Notes under the pieces: generated by a model
What the model was told of the DNA's origin: nothing
Database searches by the model: none
Seen by the model: the letters and a program-made list of their open reading frames with translations, nothing else
Position numbers and translations under genes: made by a program
Shown: positions 44,493 through 54,082 of the stretch, piece after piece
Numbering within the stretch: position 1 is the stretch's first letter
Layout of the letters: each line of letters opens with the position of its first letter
NCBI RefSeq assembly: GCF_007922615.2
Contig: NZ_CP042301.2
Location: 4,448,001-4,512,000, forward strand
Direction of reading: 5' to 3'
DNA: 64,000 bases
From: Nitratireductor mangrovi
GTDB lineage: Bacteria; Pseudomonadota; Alphaproteobacteria; Rhizobiales; Rhizobiaceae

Positions 44493-44906
44493 CTAATGCA
44501 GCGCGTTGGCCTGCGCCGGAGCGGGGATATAGCTGACGTCGAAGCCGATCAGTCCCAGCCCCAGCGACACGGCGAAAAAGCCGCAGGCGATGGCAAAGCT
44601 GGTGCGGGCGAAATTTCCGTAGACTTCGCGCAGAACGCCGCGAAAAACCTGCCTGGATTCACGGTTTTGCGGGCGAAAAGCCTCGGAAAGATTGAGCCAG
44701 ACCTCGGTCTTTTTCGGGTTTTGCGACATGACGGCGATCGCCTTGAAGGTCAGCACGCCCGCCATCAGCATGGTGGCGATGGCGCCGGAGCGGAACGCCA
44801 GCGCCGGATTGAAGGAGAACGAAAGCATGATGAGGGCGATCGCGATGCCGCCGAACATGACGGCGCGTCCGATGCAAAGCATTGCGACCTGGCGAATCGG
44901 CTCCAT
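44493..44906 (-). CDS. Small membrane protein of unknown function
   Basis: 137 aa, three to four membrane helices (about 12-30, 36-60 and 107-125) around a soluble loop (NPKKTEVWLNLSEAFRP). No signal peptide and no known motif. Divergent from the crbR-like gene; the 239-base gap holds no other gene. Confidence 0.68.
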   Translation of the reverse strand: MEPIRQVAMLCIGRAVMFGGIAIALIMLSFSFNPALAFRSGAIATMLMAGVLTFKAIAVMSQNPKKTEVWLNLSEAFRPQNRESRQVFRGVLREVYGNFARTSFAIACGFFAVSLGLGLIGFDVSYIPAPAQANALH

Positions 44907-45145
44907 GGCTGAACCCCGATGGCGGAAGGCTTATGCTGAAACAGAATTGCGCCCGATCCGTTCCCCGGCAAGTCACAAAAAGGCGATGCGCGGATTTGGG
45001 CGCGACACTCCGCTCAGTCGCCGCCGGCAATGCCGTCCTTGTCATCACGACGCCAAACGTCTTGAAATGAGACCATATCCCCGCATAATCGCGCTGCTAT
45101 CCGTCCCCGGGCGAAAAAGGCGGAAGCGCGGGAGGGCAGGACATC

Positions 45146-45808
45146 TTGTCTGCGGACTACAGATTCGTCATCGCGGATGACCATCCGCTGTTTCGTGGCG
45201 CGCTGAAACAGGCGCTGGTCTCGATCGGCGACAACGTTACGATCCTCGAAGCCGGCGATTTTTCCGAGACCAAGCGCATCGTCTCGGACAATGACGACAT
45301 CGACCTCGTGCTGCTCGACCTGACCATGCCCGGCGCCAGCGGCCTGTCCGGCCTGGTGTCCCTGAGGGCGGTCAATGCGGTCGTTCCCGTCGTCGTGGTC
45401 TCCGCCCGCGACGATGTCGACACCATCCGCCGCGCCCTCGAACTTGGCGCCTCCGGCTTCATCTCCAAATCGGCTAGCATGGATGAAATCCGCGGCGCCG
45501 TGCGCACCGTACTCGATGGCGGCATCTCGGCGCCCGCCGAGGTTGCGACGGGCAGCGAGCCCGATCCCGAGATTTCCGAGCTGATCCAGCGCCTGCGCAC
45601 GCTGACCCCGCAGCAGGCAAGGGTGCTCAACATGCTCGCCGACGGCCTCCTCAACAAGCAGATCGCCTATGAGCTCAACGTCTCCGAGGCAACCATCAAG
45701 GCGCATGTTTCGGCGGTGCTGCAGAAACTCAATGTCGACAGCCGCACCCAGGCGGTGATCCAGCTCGCCAAGATCGGCGCCGACACGCTCCACCCGTCCC
45801 AGGCCTGA
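45146..45808 (+). CDS. crbR: LuxR-type response regulator, CrbR/ErdR-like
   Basis: 220 aa, TTG start with GGAGG about 10 bases upstream. Receiver domain (about 5-120; acidic D11/D12, phospho-site in LVLLDLTMPGASGLSG) plus a C-terminal LuxR helix-turn-helix (about 148-210; LTPQQARVLNMLADGLLNKQIAYELNVSEATIKAHVSAVLQKLNV). It lies tail to tail with a hybrid kinase whose N-terminus is a sodium:solute symporter, the pairing known as CrbS/CrbR (MxtR/ErdR). That system activates acetyl-CoA synthetase in other proteobacteria. The link is by architecture and neighbourhood. Confidence 0.75.
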   Translation: MSADYRFVIADDHPLFRGALKQALVSIGDNVTILEAGDFSETKRIVSDNDDIDLVLLDLTMPGASGLSGLVSLRAVNAVVPVVVVSARDDVDTIRRALELGASGFISKSASMDEIRGAVRTVLDGGISAPAEVATGSEPDPEISELIQRLRTLTPQQARVLNMLADGLLNKQIAYELNVSEATIKAHVSAVLQKLNVDSRTQAVIQLAKIGADTLHPSQA

Positions 45809-45861
45809 GCGGCTCTTCCGGCGCAATGCCGGACGCCAGGTCGACTATGCTTCGGAAAGAC

Positions 45862-48800
45862 CTATTCGGCCGCCGGGCGCAGTCGCTGCCAGCGCGTCAG
45901 CAGGCTGCGCAACTGCGCCGGCTTGATCGGCTTGTTCAGCACCGGCACGTCGATTTCGGCGGCTCGCTCGCGCACGTCGCCTGAACGGTCGGCGGTCAGA
46001 AGCACCGCCGGTATCATGTCGCCATGCCGCTGCCGCAGCTTGCCGACAAGGTCGACCCCGTTGTCGCCGTCGAGGTGGTAGTCGGCCAGGATGACGTCGG
46101 GCGGCTCGGCCCCGGCGTCGCCGAGACCGGCCATGCCCGTTGCCGTCGTCACGCTGCAGCCCCATCCTTCGAGCAGCAGCCGCATGCCGTCGAGGATGCG
46201 CGTTTCGTTGTCGATGCACAGCACCCGCAGCCCGTCGAGCGACATCGCCGGCACCGGTGGCTGGATGTTTTCAGCCGGCGCGGTGATTTTCACCGGCGGC
46301 GCCACCGGCAGGATCACCGAGAACCGCGTACCGCGGTTTTCGAACGACTGGATCCGGATTTCCAGCCGCAGCACGCGCGCGATGCGGTCGACGATCGAAA
46401 GCCCAAGCCCCAGCCCTTGCGCCTCGCGCGCGCCGGCGTCGAGCCGGTGAAACTCGCGAAACACCGTGTTGAGCTGGTCGCCCGGAATACCGATACCGCT
46501 GTCGAGCACCTGGATCTCGACCAGTTCGCCGCGCCGTCGCGCGCCCACCAGCACCGTGCCCTTGCGGGTGTATTTGATCGCGTTCGAGACCAGGTTCTGC
46601 AACAAACGCCGCATCAGGTTGCGGTCCGTCGCCACCGTGATCGACGACGGCACGATCCTGAGTTCGAGCCCCTTTTCCTGCGCGAAGGGCCGGAAGTCGG
46701 TTCCGATCTGCCGCAGCAGCGCATCGAGCCGGAAGGCGCCGACGCTCGGCTTCATCGCGCCGGCGTCGAGCCGCGAGATGTCGAGGACGGCGCCGAGGAT
46801 GAATTCGACCGATTCGAGCGAGGATTCGATCGCCGACGCGGCTGCGGTCGCCGGTTCGCCCTTCGACTGCTCGATCAGCGAGGAGCAGTAGAGCCGCGCC
46901 GCGTTGAGCGGCTGCAGGATGTCGTGGCCGGCGGCCGCCAGGAACCGCGTCTTGCCGAGGTTTGCTTCCTCGGCAAGCATCTGCGCCTGCGCCAGTTCCT
47001 CGTTGACGCGGACCAGTTCGGCGGTGCGGCTGGCCACCCGCTGCTCCAGCGTCTCGTTGGCAGCTTTCAGCGCCAGGTCGGCGCGCACGCGCTGGGTGAT
47101 GTCGGCGTAGGTGGCGACCAGGCCGCCGTCCGGCATCGGGTTCGTGCGCACCTCGATGATGCGGCCACTGGTCATCAGCTCGATGTTCCATGGCTTGCCG
47201 AACCGCGTCAGCCGGTCGATCGTGGTCGCTTCCGAGCCGTGGCGAATGTCGCCGCGTGTGGCCAGGTGATCGACCACCTGGCCGAGCGATATGCCGACCT
47301 GGCCGAGTTCGTCAGGCAGGTCGAAGAGGATGCGGAACTGCCGGTTCCAGCACGTCAGCCTGAAGTCGCGGTCAAAGACCGTGATGCCTTCCTCCATCTG
47401 GTCGAGCGCGATCTGCAGCAGGTCGCGATTGTGCTGCAGTGCCTCCGAGGCGTCGTCGAGCAGCCGGTAGGCGTCCTTGGCCGAGGGGTCGTTGCGCTGG
47501 AACAGCAGCGACAGCACCAGCCGCGCCGAGGACGAGCCGACCGCGCTTGCCAGTAATTGCTCGGAGAAGCGGATCAGTTCCATGTCGGCCTGTTCGTTGC
47601 CGGCGATCTTGCGGCCTTCGTTGCGGGCGAAGGTCTCGAAGGAACGCTCCGTGCGTTCGACACCCAGATAGCGCGAGATCGTGTCTTTGAGATCGTTGAC
47701 GGTGACCGCCGTTCGGAAGCGGCGCAGGCTCGGCATCGGGTTGACGTCGCGTGGCACGAAGATCGATGCCTGGATGCGTTCGAGCGGGATCGCCGGCCGC
47801 GACAGCGATCCGAACACGAAGCCGATCGTGTTGACGAGCAGGCTCCAGAACACACCGTGGTTGAGCGGTTCGGCCTCGACGCCGAACAGCGCCTGCGGCC
47901 GCAGCGCATCGAGCCCGAACAGGCCGTTGACGATGATGTCGGTGCCCGCCGGCGCGAGCGAAGGCAACAGCAGCGTGTAGAACCACATCACGATGCCCGC
48001 CGTCATGCCGATGACGGCGCCGCGCGCATTGGCGCCGCGCCAGATCAACCCGCCGAAGAAGGACGGCGCGAACTGCGCGATGGCCGCGAACGACATCAGC
48101 CCGATCGAGGCGAGGCGGGCATTGTGGGTCGATTCGCGATAGTAGAGGAAGGCCGCGAACAGGATGCAGAAGATCGCCGCGCGACGCACGTTGAGGATGA
48201 CGCTGGCCCAGTCCTCGTGGTCGCGGCGCCCGAGCGTCAGAAGCCGCCGGAACATCAGCGGGATCACCAGATCGTTGGAGATCATGATCGACAGCGCCAC
48301 GCTGGCGACGATCACCATCGCGGTCGCCGCCGACAGCCCGCCGATGAAGGCGATCATGGCCAGGATGTCGTGGCCGTTCAGCAGAGGCAGCGACAGCACG
48401 TAGAGATCGGCGCTGGTGCGATCGCCGACGGCCACCAGCCCGGCAAAGGCGATCGGCAGCACGAACAGGTTGATCAGCACCAGATAGCCGGGAAACACCC
48501 AGCTCGCCTTGCGCAGCTCGCTCTCGCTGCGGTTCTCCACGATCATTACGTAGAACTGCCGCGGCAGCATGATGATGGCGAAGGCGCTCAGCCCGGTCAG
48601 CACGAACCAGGTGCCGAGCGAGGTCGGATAGGTAAGTGCTGCCTCGACCTCCGGGCTGGCGCCGACGGCGGCGATCAGGTCGCCGGCCCCGCCGAAGAAG
48701 ATGAAGGCGACGAAGGCGCCGACCGCCAGGAAGGCGGCGAGCTTGACCACCGATTCCACCGCCACTGCCAGCACGAGCCCGTCCTGGTGTTCCGTGGCGT

Positions 48801-49350
48801 CGGAGTGCCGGGTGCCGAACAGCACTGAAAACAGCGCCAATAGCAGGGCGATCAGCAGCGAGATGTCACCGATGAAGAAGTCGATTGATGGCGGCGCGCC
48901 ATTGTAGTGCTCGACCATCAGGCTGACCGAACCCGACACCGCCTTCAGCTGCAGCGCGATGTAGGGGATGGCCCCGACCGTGGCGATAAGCGTGGCGATC
49001 GCCGCGACCGCGAAGCTCTTGCCGTAGCGGGCCGACAGGAAGTCGGCGATCGAGGTGATCTTCTCCGCCTTCGACAGGCGGATGATGCGCCTCAGCAGCG
49101 GGAAGCCGAACAGGAACACCAGCGTCGGCCCGATATAGATGGCGATGAACTCGAACCCGCGTTCGCTGGCAAGGCCGACCGATCCGAAGAACGTCCATGA
49201 CGTGCAATAGATGGCGAGGCTGAGCGCATAGATGATCGGCCGCGAACGGCCGGGGTCGCTGCGCGCGGCCCGCCGGTCGCCGATGCTGGCGATGGCGAAC
49301 AGCAGCGTCACATAGGCAATCGCGATGATGACGACGACCCAGCCGCTCAC
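45862..49350 (-). CDS. crbS: Symporter-fused hybrid histidine kinase, CrbS-like
   Basis: 1162 aa with a GTG start at 49348-49350. Order: sodium:solute symporter-like membrane domain (about 1-520, 12-13 helices), linker, PAS (about 640-750), coiled coil, HisKA (phospho-His near 806 in AAAGHDILQPLNAARL), HATPase (about 850-1020) and a C-terminal receiver (about 1040-1155; Asp near 1089). This is the CrbS/MxtR architecture, which senses a metabolite through the transporter-like part and acts on the LuxR-type regulator encoded opposite. The receiver suggests a phosphorelay or feedback. The ligand is unknown in this genus. Confidence 0.82.
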   Translation of the reverse strand: MSGWVVVIIAIAYVTLLFAIASIGDRRAARSDPGRSRPIIYALSLAIYCTSWTFFGSVGLASERGFEFIAIYIGPTLVFLFGFPLLRRIIRLSKAEKITSIADFLSARYGKSFAVAAIATLIATVGAIPYIALQLKAVSGSVSLMVEHYNGAPPSIDFFIGDISLLIALLLALFSVLFGTRHSDATEHQDGLVLAVAVESVVKLAAFLAVGAFVAFIFFGGAGDLIAAVGASPEVEAALTYPTSLGTWFVLTGLSAFAIIMLPRQFYVMIVENRSESELRKASWVFPGYLVLINLFVLPIAFAGLVAVGDRTSADLYVLSLPLLNGHDILAMIAFIGGLSAATAMVIVASVALSIMISNDLVIPLMFRRLLTLGRRDHEDWASVILNVRRAAIFCILFAAFLYYRESTHNARLASIGLMSFAAIAQFAPSFFGGLIWRGANARGAVIGMTAGIVMWFYTLLLPSLAPAGTDIIVNGLFGLDALRPQALFGVEAEPLNHGVFWSLLVNTIGFVFGSLSRPAIPLERIQASIFVPRDVNPMPSLRRFRTAVTVNDLKDTISRYLGVERTERSFETFARNEGRKIAGNEQADMELIRFSEQLLASAVGSSSARLVLSLLFQRNDPSAKDAYRLLDDASEALQHNRDLLQIALDQMEEGITVFDRDFRLTCWNRQFRILFDLPDELGQVGISLGQVVDHLATRGDIRHGSEATTIDRLTRFGKPWNIELMTSGRIIEVRTNPMPDGGLVATYADITQRVRADLALKAANETLEQRVASRTAELVRVNEELAQAQMLAEEANLGKTRFLAAAGHDILQPLNAARLYCSSLIEQSKGEPATAAASAIESSLESVEFILGAVLDISRLDAGAMKPSVGAFRLDALLRQIGTDFRPFAQEKGLELRIVPSSITVATDRNLMRRLLQNLVSNAIKYTRKGTVLVGARRRGELVEIQVLDSGIGIPGDQLNTVFREFHRLDAGAREAQGLGLGLSIVDRIARVLRLEIRIQSFENRGTRFSVILPVAPPVKITAPAENIQPPVPAMSLDGLRVLCIDNETRILDGMRLLLEGWGCSVTTATGMAGLGDAGAEPPDVILADYHLDGDNGVDLVGKLRQRHGDMIPAVLLTADRSGDVRERAAEIDVPVLNKPIKPAQLRSLLTRWQRLRPAAE

Positions 49351-49548
49351 GCTTTCGATCCTCCCGCGTCGACGTTTCCACCATCGCCGCCAAATTGCAA
49401 TTCATGCTTTCGGCGCGAGCGGGCGGCGCTCGCCGCACCCGGGGCAGCAATTGCCATCCGGACTTCGCGTTTTGCGTTCATTTTTCGTATCGCGTGGCTA
49501 TAGTCCGCTCAGGCGGCATGACCGCCGGACAGCGACAGGAGACCATGC

Positions 49549-49974
49549 ATGCTGAAGGAATTTCAGGAGTTCGTTGCCAAGGGCAACGTGATGGACCTTG
49601 CGGTCGGCGTCATCATCGGCGGCGCCTTCGCGCTGATCGTCAAGTCGCTGACCGACGACATCATCATGCCGATCGTCGGCGCCATTTTCGGCGGTTTCGA
49701 CTTCTCCGACTATTTCGTGGCGCTGTCGTCCAACGTCACCGCGTCGACGCTCGAGGCCGCCCGCGAACAGGGTGCCGTGTTCGCCTATGGCAACTTCCTC
49801 ACCGTCGTGCTGAACTTCCTCATCCTGGCCTGGATCATCTTCCTCATGGTGAAGGCGGTAAACAACATGCGCCGCCGCATGGAGAAGGAAAAGGAAGCGG
49901 CGCCGCCGCCCGCTCCGCCGGCCGACGTTGCCTTGCTGACGGAAATCCGCGACCTGCTTGCCAAGGGCAAGTAA
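49549..49974 (+). CDS. mscL: Large-conductance mechanosensitive channel MscL
   Basis: 141 aa. N-terminal [23 protein letters not shown] (pore-lining TM1), a periplasmic loop with DYF and SVT-like segment, TM2 (about 85-105), and a charged C-terminal helix. MscL releases solutes on sudden osmotic downshock. Ribosome site GACAGGAG lies just upstream. Single gene, followed by a hairpin. Confidence 0.96.
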   Translation: MLKEFQEFVAKGNVMDLAVGVIIGGAFALIVKSLTDDIIMPIVGAIFGGFDFSDYFVALSSNVTASTLEAAREQGAVFAYGNFLTVVLNFLILAWIIFLMVKAVNNMRRRMEKEKEAAPPPAPPADVALLTEIRDLLAKGK

Positions 49975-49989
49975 CTCTGCGAAGCGAAG

Positions 49990-50013
49990 ACGCCCGCACG
50001 CTTGCGCGGGCGT
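49990..50013 (+). terminator. Hairpin after mscL
   Basis: ACGCCCGC / GCGGGCGT, an 8-bp perfect stem with an 8-base loop, lies 15 bases after the mscL stop. There is no T-run, so it is a probable rather than certain terminator. Confidence 0.6.
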
Positions 50014-50069
50014 CGACCTCCCGGACGTGGCACGCCCGCGCCGGCCATAGCGCTCCTTCGGACCTTTCC

Positions 50070-51236
50070 ATGATGATCGCAGACCACCTCCGTCGCGCCG
50101 CCGCGCTCGCGCCGGAAAGCGGCATCACCTCGGTGATCGGCCATGGCCGCGGCCGCGACGGCCTGATCCCGCTCTGGGTCGGCGAAGGCGATCTGCCGAC
50201 GCCGGCCTTCATCTCGGATGCCGCGGCGGCCGGCCTGCGCGACGGCGAGACCTTCTACACATGGCAGCGTGGCTTGCCGGAACTGCGCCAGAGCCTTGCC
50301 GCCTATTACCAGCGCCATTTCGGTCGCCGCTTCGCACCGGAGGAATTCATCGTCACCGGCGGCGGCATGCACGCCATCCTGATGGCGTTGCAGGCGACGG
50401 CTGGCGACGGCGACGAGGTTGCCTATCTGTCGCCCGCCTGGCCCAATCTCGCCGCTGCGGCTGAAATCGCCGGCGCCCGCGCCGTGCCGGTGACGCTCGA
50501 CTTTTCGCCGAACGGCTGGTCGCTAGACTTCGAACGCCTCGAGCGCGCGATCACGCCGAAGACGAAGGCGCTGTTCATCAATTCGCCCTCGAACCCGACC
50601 GGCTGGACCGCCAGCGAAGAGACTTTGCGCCACATCCTGGACCTCTCGCGTCGCCGCGGGCTGTGGCTGCTCGCCGACGAGATCTATGCGCTGTTCCATT
50701 ACGGGGAGGGGCGGGCGCCGTCGCTGCTCGACATCGCCGAACCCGACGACCGCATCATCTTCGTCAACAGCTTCTCCAAGAACTGGGCGATGACCGGCTG
50801 GCGCGTCGGCTGGCTGCGCATCCATCCGGAACTGCAACTGGTCTTCGAAAACCTCGTGCAATATTCGAACTCGGGCGTGCCGCAATTCCTGCAGCGCGGC
50901 GCCGTCGCCGCCCTCGACCAGGGCGACGGTTTCATTTTCGAGCAGGTGGCTCGGGCGCGCAAGGCGCGCGACATCGTCTGCCGGGCGCTTGCTGCCACCG
51001 GCCGCGCGCGGCTGGCAACGCCCCCCGGCGCCTTCTACCTGTTCTTTGGCATCGACGGGGTTTCCGATTCGCGCCGCGCCGCCATCGAGATCATCGACCG
51101 CGCCAATGTCGGCCTGGCGCCCGGTTCGGCGTTCGGCGCCGGCGGCGAGGGCTTCTTCCGGCTCTGCTTCCACCGTCGTCTCGAGCAGGTCGAGGAGGCC
51201 GCCGGGCGGCTGTCGGCCTGGATCGCCGGCCGCTGA
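50070..51236 (+). CDS. Class I/II pyridoxal-phosphate aminotransferase
   Basis: 388 aa from the first of two ATGs (50070, 50073). Fold type I aminotransferase: N-terminal WVGEGDLPTP and TYTWQRGLPELR-like segment, NPTGW, ADEIYALF, Schiff-base Lys in NSFSKNWAMTGWRVGW and C-terminal RLCFHRR substrate-binding Arg. The amino donor cannot be told. A terminator-like hairpin separates it from mscL. Confidence 0.92.
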   Translation: MMIADHLRRAAALAPESGITSVIGHGRGRDGLIPLWVGEGDLPTPAFISDAAAAGLRDGETFYTWQRGLPELRQSLAAYYQRHFGRRFAPEEFIVTGGGMHAILMALQATAGDGDEVAYLSPAWPNLAAAAEIAGARAVPVTLDFSPNGWSLDFERLERAITPKTKALFINSPSNPTGWTASEETLRHILDLSRRRGLWLLADEIYALFHYGEGRAPSLLDIAEPDDRIIFVNSFSKNWAMTGWRVGWLRIHPELQLVFENLVQYSNSGVPQFLQRGAVAALDQGDGFIFEQVARARKARDIVCRALAATGRARLATPPGAFYLFFGIDGVSDSRRAAIEIIDRANVGLAPGSAFGAGGEGFFRLCFHRRLEQVEEAAGRLSAWIAGR

Positions 51237-51380
51237 ACGCTACGCGTGAAGCGATGCGTCCCGGTGCGGGACGCGGTCGGGTTACCGTCCGTTAACCGGA
51301 CCGCGCGATCTGCCCGGGGCTTAACGGAGCTTCAGGGATTTGACGCCCATCATTGCCGGTCATTCCGGGGCAGACGGACG

Positions 51381-52604
51381 ATGGACGCAGCGCCTGCAAC
51401 TCTCGAGCAAGTCGAGCGCTTCCTTGCGGAGCGCCGCAAGGGACTCGATTTTCCCGAAGAAATCGAAAACCGCTACGAATTCGACACGCGCCGCCGCCGG
51501 GCTGCCGCCTTGCGGGCAGGCATTCCGAGTCTCGCGCTGGTCTACAACCTGTTCCTGATTCCCGACTGGCTTCTCGCCCGTGACGTCTTCTACCTGTCGG
51601 TTTTCCTGCACCTTGTCATCGTCACGCCGTGGATGTTCGTCGTGCGGGGGTTGATCCGGGAAACAACGCCGCGCCATTGGCGCGAGGGGCTGGCGGCCTC
51701 GGTTCCGGTGCTGATCGTGCTGCAGATCCTGGTCGGCTTCCATTTCACCAATGCACCTGACGCCGCGCACTACCAGTATTTCGTGCTGCCGGTGATCCTG
51801 TTCACCAACACCGCCCAGCGGCCGCCCTTTCGCATGGCAACCGCGGTCTCGGTGATCATCCTGCTTTGTTACACAGCGGCGGTACTCACAAGTGGCCACA
51901 TGACGACGCCGGTGGCTTTTGTCGCCTTGTCGATCATTCTCGCATCCGCTTACCTGACGCTGGTCAGCAGCTTCTATCTCGAGCGCGACCGGCGCCGCAC
52001 CTATCTGCACGGCCTGCGCGACAGGCTGCGCCATGCCGAGGCCGAGGCCGCCTCGCGTCACGACGTGCTCACCGGGCTCGCCAACCGGCGCTATCTGGAA
52101 GAGCGCCTGGCGGCGTTCTGGCAATCAGGCGACGCCGTCTCGCCGGTCGCCGTCATCATGCTCGACATCGACCATTTCAAGCCCTTCAACGACCACTACG
52201 GCCATGTGGTCGGCGACACCTGCCTTGAGCGGATCGCGGCAAGCATACGCGCCGAACTGCGCGGCACCGACGACCTCGCGGTGCGTTATGGCGGCGAGGA
52301 ATTGCTGGTGCTGTTGCCGCGCACCGAGGCGGCCGACGCGATCCGGCTCGCCGAGCGCATGCGGCGCGCGATCGAGGCGCTTGCCATCCCGCATCGCGGC
52401 ATCGCCTCGGGTCAGGTTGTCACGGCCAGCTTCGGCGTTGCCGCCGCATCGGTGGCGGCCGCGCGGCCGCAGGAACTGATCGAGGCGGCGGATGCCGCGC
52501 TCTACGCCGCCAAGCGCGCCGGTCGCAACCGCGTCTGGCCACCGCTCCTGCGGCCGAGCGAAGGCGTTGCCAGCCTGCCCGTCGCGGCCAAGCCCTCCGC
52601 CTGA
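51381..52604 (+). CDS. Membrane-bound diguanylate cyclase (GGDEF)
   Basis: 407 aa from the ATG at 51381. Five or six membrane helices (about 50-195) form an unclassified sensor, a short coiled coil follows, then a GGDEF domain (about 225-390). The active site reads RYGGEELLVLLP, an accepted active variant, and DLDH-type metal residue is in MLDIDHFKPFNDHYGH. An RxxD inhibitory site (RGTD) lies directly upstream of the active site. It makes c-di-GMP and is probably feedback-inhibited. Converges on a class III cyclase gene 20 bases away. Confidence 0.92.
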   Translation: MDAAPATLEQVERFLAERRKGLDFPEEIENRYEFDTRRRRAAALRAGIPSLALVYNLFLIPDWLLARDVFYLSVFLHLVIVTPWMFVVRGLIRETTPRHWREGLAASVPVLIVLQILVGFHFTNAPDAAHYQYFVLPVILFTNTAQRPPFRMATAVSVIILLCYTAAVLTSGHMTTPVAFVALSIILASAYLTLVSSFYLERDRRRTYLHGLRDRLRHAEAEAASRHDVLTGLANRRYLEERLAAFWQSGDAVSPVAVIMLDIDHFKPFNDHYGHVVGDTCLERIAASIRAELRGTDDLAVRYGGEELLVLLPRTEAADAIRLAERMRRAIEALAIPHRGIASGQVVTASFGVAAASVAAARPQELIEAADAALYAAKRAGRNRVWPPLLRPSEGVASLPVAAKPSA

Positions 52605-52624
52605 GAGGCCGAAGGCTTCGGTTC

Positions 52625-54028
52625 TCACAGGGTCCACACCTCCATCGCCGCGCTGCGCCCGCGCAGCGCCACGGCGCCGGCGGCGCTGAAGCCGGCGACC
52701 TCGGCGGTGCCGTCGCCGTCATTCGGACGCGCTGCCTTGACCAGCGCGTCGCTGGCCACCACCCGGCAGCCAAGCTCGCGGCTGGCCGCCTCGAGCCGGC
52801 TTGCGACATTGACGGTATCGCCGAGCACGGCGAATTCCAGCCGGCGCGACGGGCCGATGTCGCCGAGGATCACCGGGCCGTAATGCAGCCCGATCGAAAC
52901 GGTCAGTGCCGGCGCACCCGCCTTCGTGCTTTCACGGTTGAAGGGTTCCATCGCCGCGATGATGGCATGCGCCGCCTTGAGCGCGTTGGCGGCGTCGTCC
53001 GGCCCGGCTTCCGGCGTACCGAAGGTCGCCATTACCCCGTCGCCCAGATATTTGTCGAGCGTGCCGCCATTGTCGAAAACCGCAGCCTCGATCACCGCGT
53101 GATAGCGTCGCAAGAGCCGCATAACGTCCTGTGCCGAGCCGCTCTCGGCGATGCGGGTGAAGCCGACGATGTCGACGAACATCACCGCAACGTCCTGGTT
53201 GCGCACTGCCCCGACATCGCGCCGGGCCGAGGCCAGCACGTCGACCATGTTGGGCGAAAAGTAGCGCGACAGGTTGGCGCGTTCGGCCGCGATGTCGGCC
53301 TGTTTCATCAGCAGCCGGTTGGAGCGCAGGCCCTTCAGCGCCAGGATGCCGGCGACGATCAGCGCGACCACGATCTCCTGCACGCGGACCGAGGGCTGGA
53401 CGCTGTTGGGGTCGATCTCCGAGAGGATTTCCGGATAGCCGCCGAAAGCCGCCAGGGCCGCTTCGCCCAGGACCTCGTTGCGATAACCGAACAGCATCAC
53501 GCCGATCAGCCCGGCAAGCCATAAAAGCGCCATCCAGCTCCCCATCGACAGGATCGTGCGCCACGAATAGGCCAGTGTTCCGACCGCCAGGATGACGAAG
53601 AAATAGATGAAGGCGTCGAAGCGGTAGTTCATCGCCGTCGGGATGTCGTCCAGCACCAGCGGGCTTGGCACGACGCAGACGAAGGTGAGTAGCGTCAGGT
53701 CGAGCATGATCAGCCCGAGTTCGGCGCGCGACTGGCCGACCTGCGCCACCCTGAGCTGCAGCCAGCCGATCGCGATGAAGGCGATCATGAATGCCTCGTA
53801 GTAGAAGACGCTGACGGTGGGATTGAGGAACGGCAGCAGCAGCGCGATCAGCACCAGCGCGATCGTGCGCGCCACGGTCGCGATCCACTGGCCCTCGCGC
53901 TTTTCCTCCTCCAGCGCGCGCACTAGGAACGGATTGGTGCGCGCCCGCTCCGCCTCTTCCTCGCGCATGCGCCTGAACCAGCCGAAGATGGAAGGGCGCG
54001 GTGACGCGCCAGCCGTGTCGATCGCCAT
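52625..54028 (-). CDS. Membrane-bound class III adenylate/guanylate cyclase
   Basis: 467 aa. About six membrane helices (55-230), a linker, then a class III catalytic domain (about 270-450): metal Asp in FVDIVGFTRIAESG, substrate Lys in DKYLGDGVMATFG, second Asp and transition-state Asn/Arg in LGDTVNVASRLEAAS. The Lys/Asp pair favours ATP, so cAMP is the likely product. Sits tail to tail with the diguanylate cyclase gene, putting two nucleotide messenger enzymes side by side. Confidence 0.92.
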   Translation of the reverse strand: MAIDTAGASPRPSIFGWFRRMREEEAERARTNPFLVRALEEEKREGQWIATVARTIALVLIALLLPFLNPTVSVFYYEAFMIAFIAIGWLQLRVAQVGQSRAELGLIMLDLTLLTFVCVVPSPLVLDDIPTAMNYRFDAFIYFFVILAVGTLAYSWRTILSMGSWMALLWLAGLIGVMLFGYRNEVLGEAALAAFGGYPEILSEIDPNSVQPSVRVQEIVVALIVAGILALKGLRSNRLLMKQADIAAERANLSRYFSPNMVDVLASARRDVGAVRNQDVAVMFVDIVGFTRIAESGSAQDVMRLLRRYHAVIEAAVFDNGGTLDKYLGDGVMATFGTPEAGPDDAANALKAAHAIIAAMEPFNRESTKAGAPALTVSIGLHYGPVILGDIGPSRRLEFAVLGDTVNVASRLEAASRELGCRVVASDALVKAARPNDGDGTAEVAGFSAAGAVALRGRSAAMEVWTL

Positions 54029-54082
54029 TCGATGAACTCCGCCGGGGATTTCGGCGAAGTGGATACGCTGGCCGCGGATTTT

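Noticed and set aside
45875..48900. Very long + strand open frames opposite the crbS-like gene (46024-47556 and 47557-48828)
   Set aside because: They are typical GC-rich shadow frames (Arg, His, Gln, Gly-rich) opposite a fully convincing multi-domain kinase.
51246..51380. Upstream extension of the diguanylate cyclase start
   Set aside because: The extra 45 codons overlap non-conserved intergenic sequence, while the ATG at 51381 gives a natural N-terminus.
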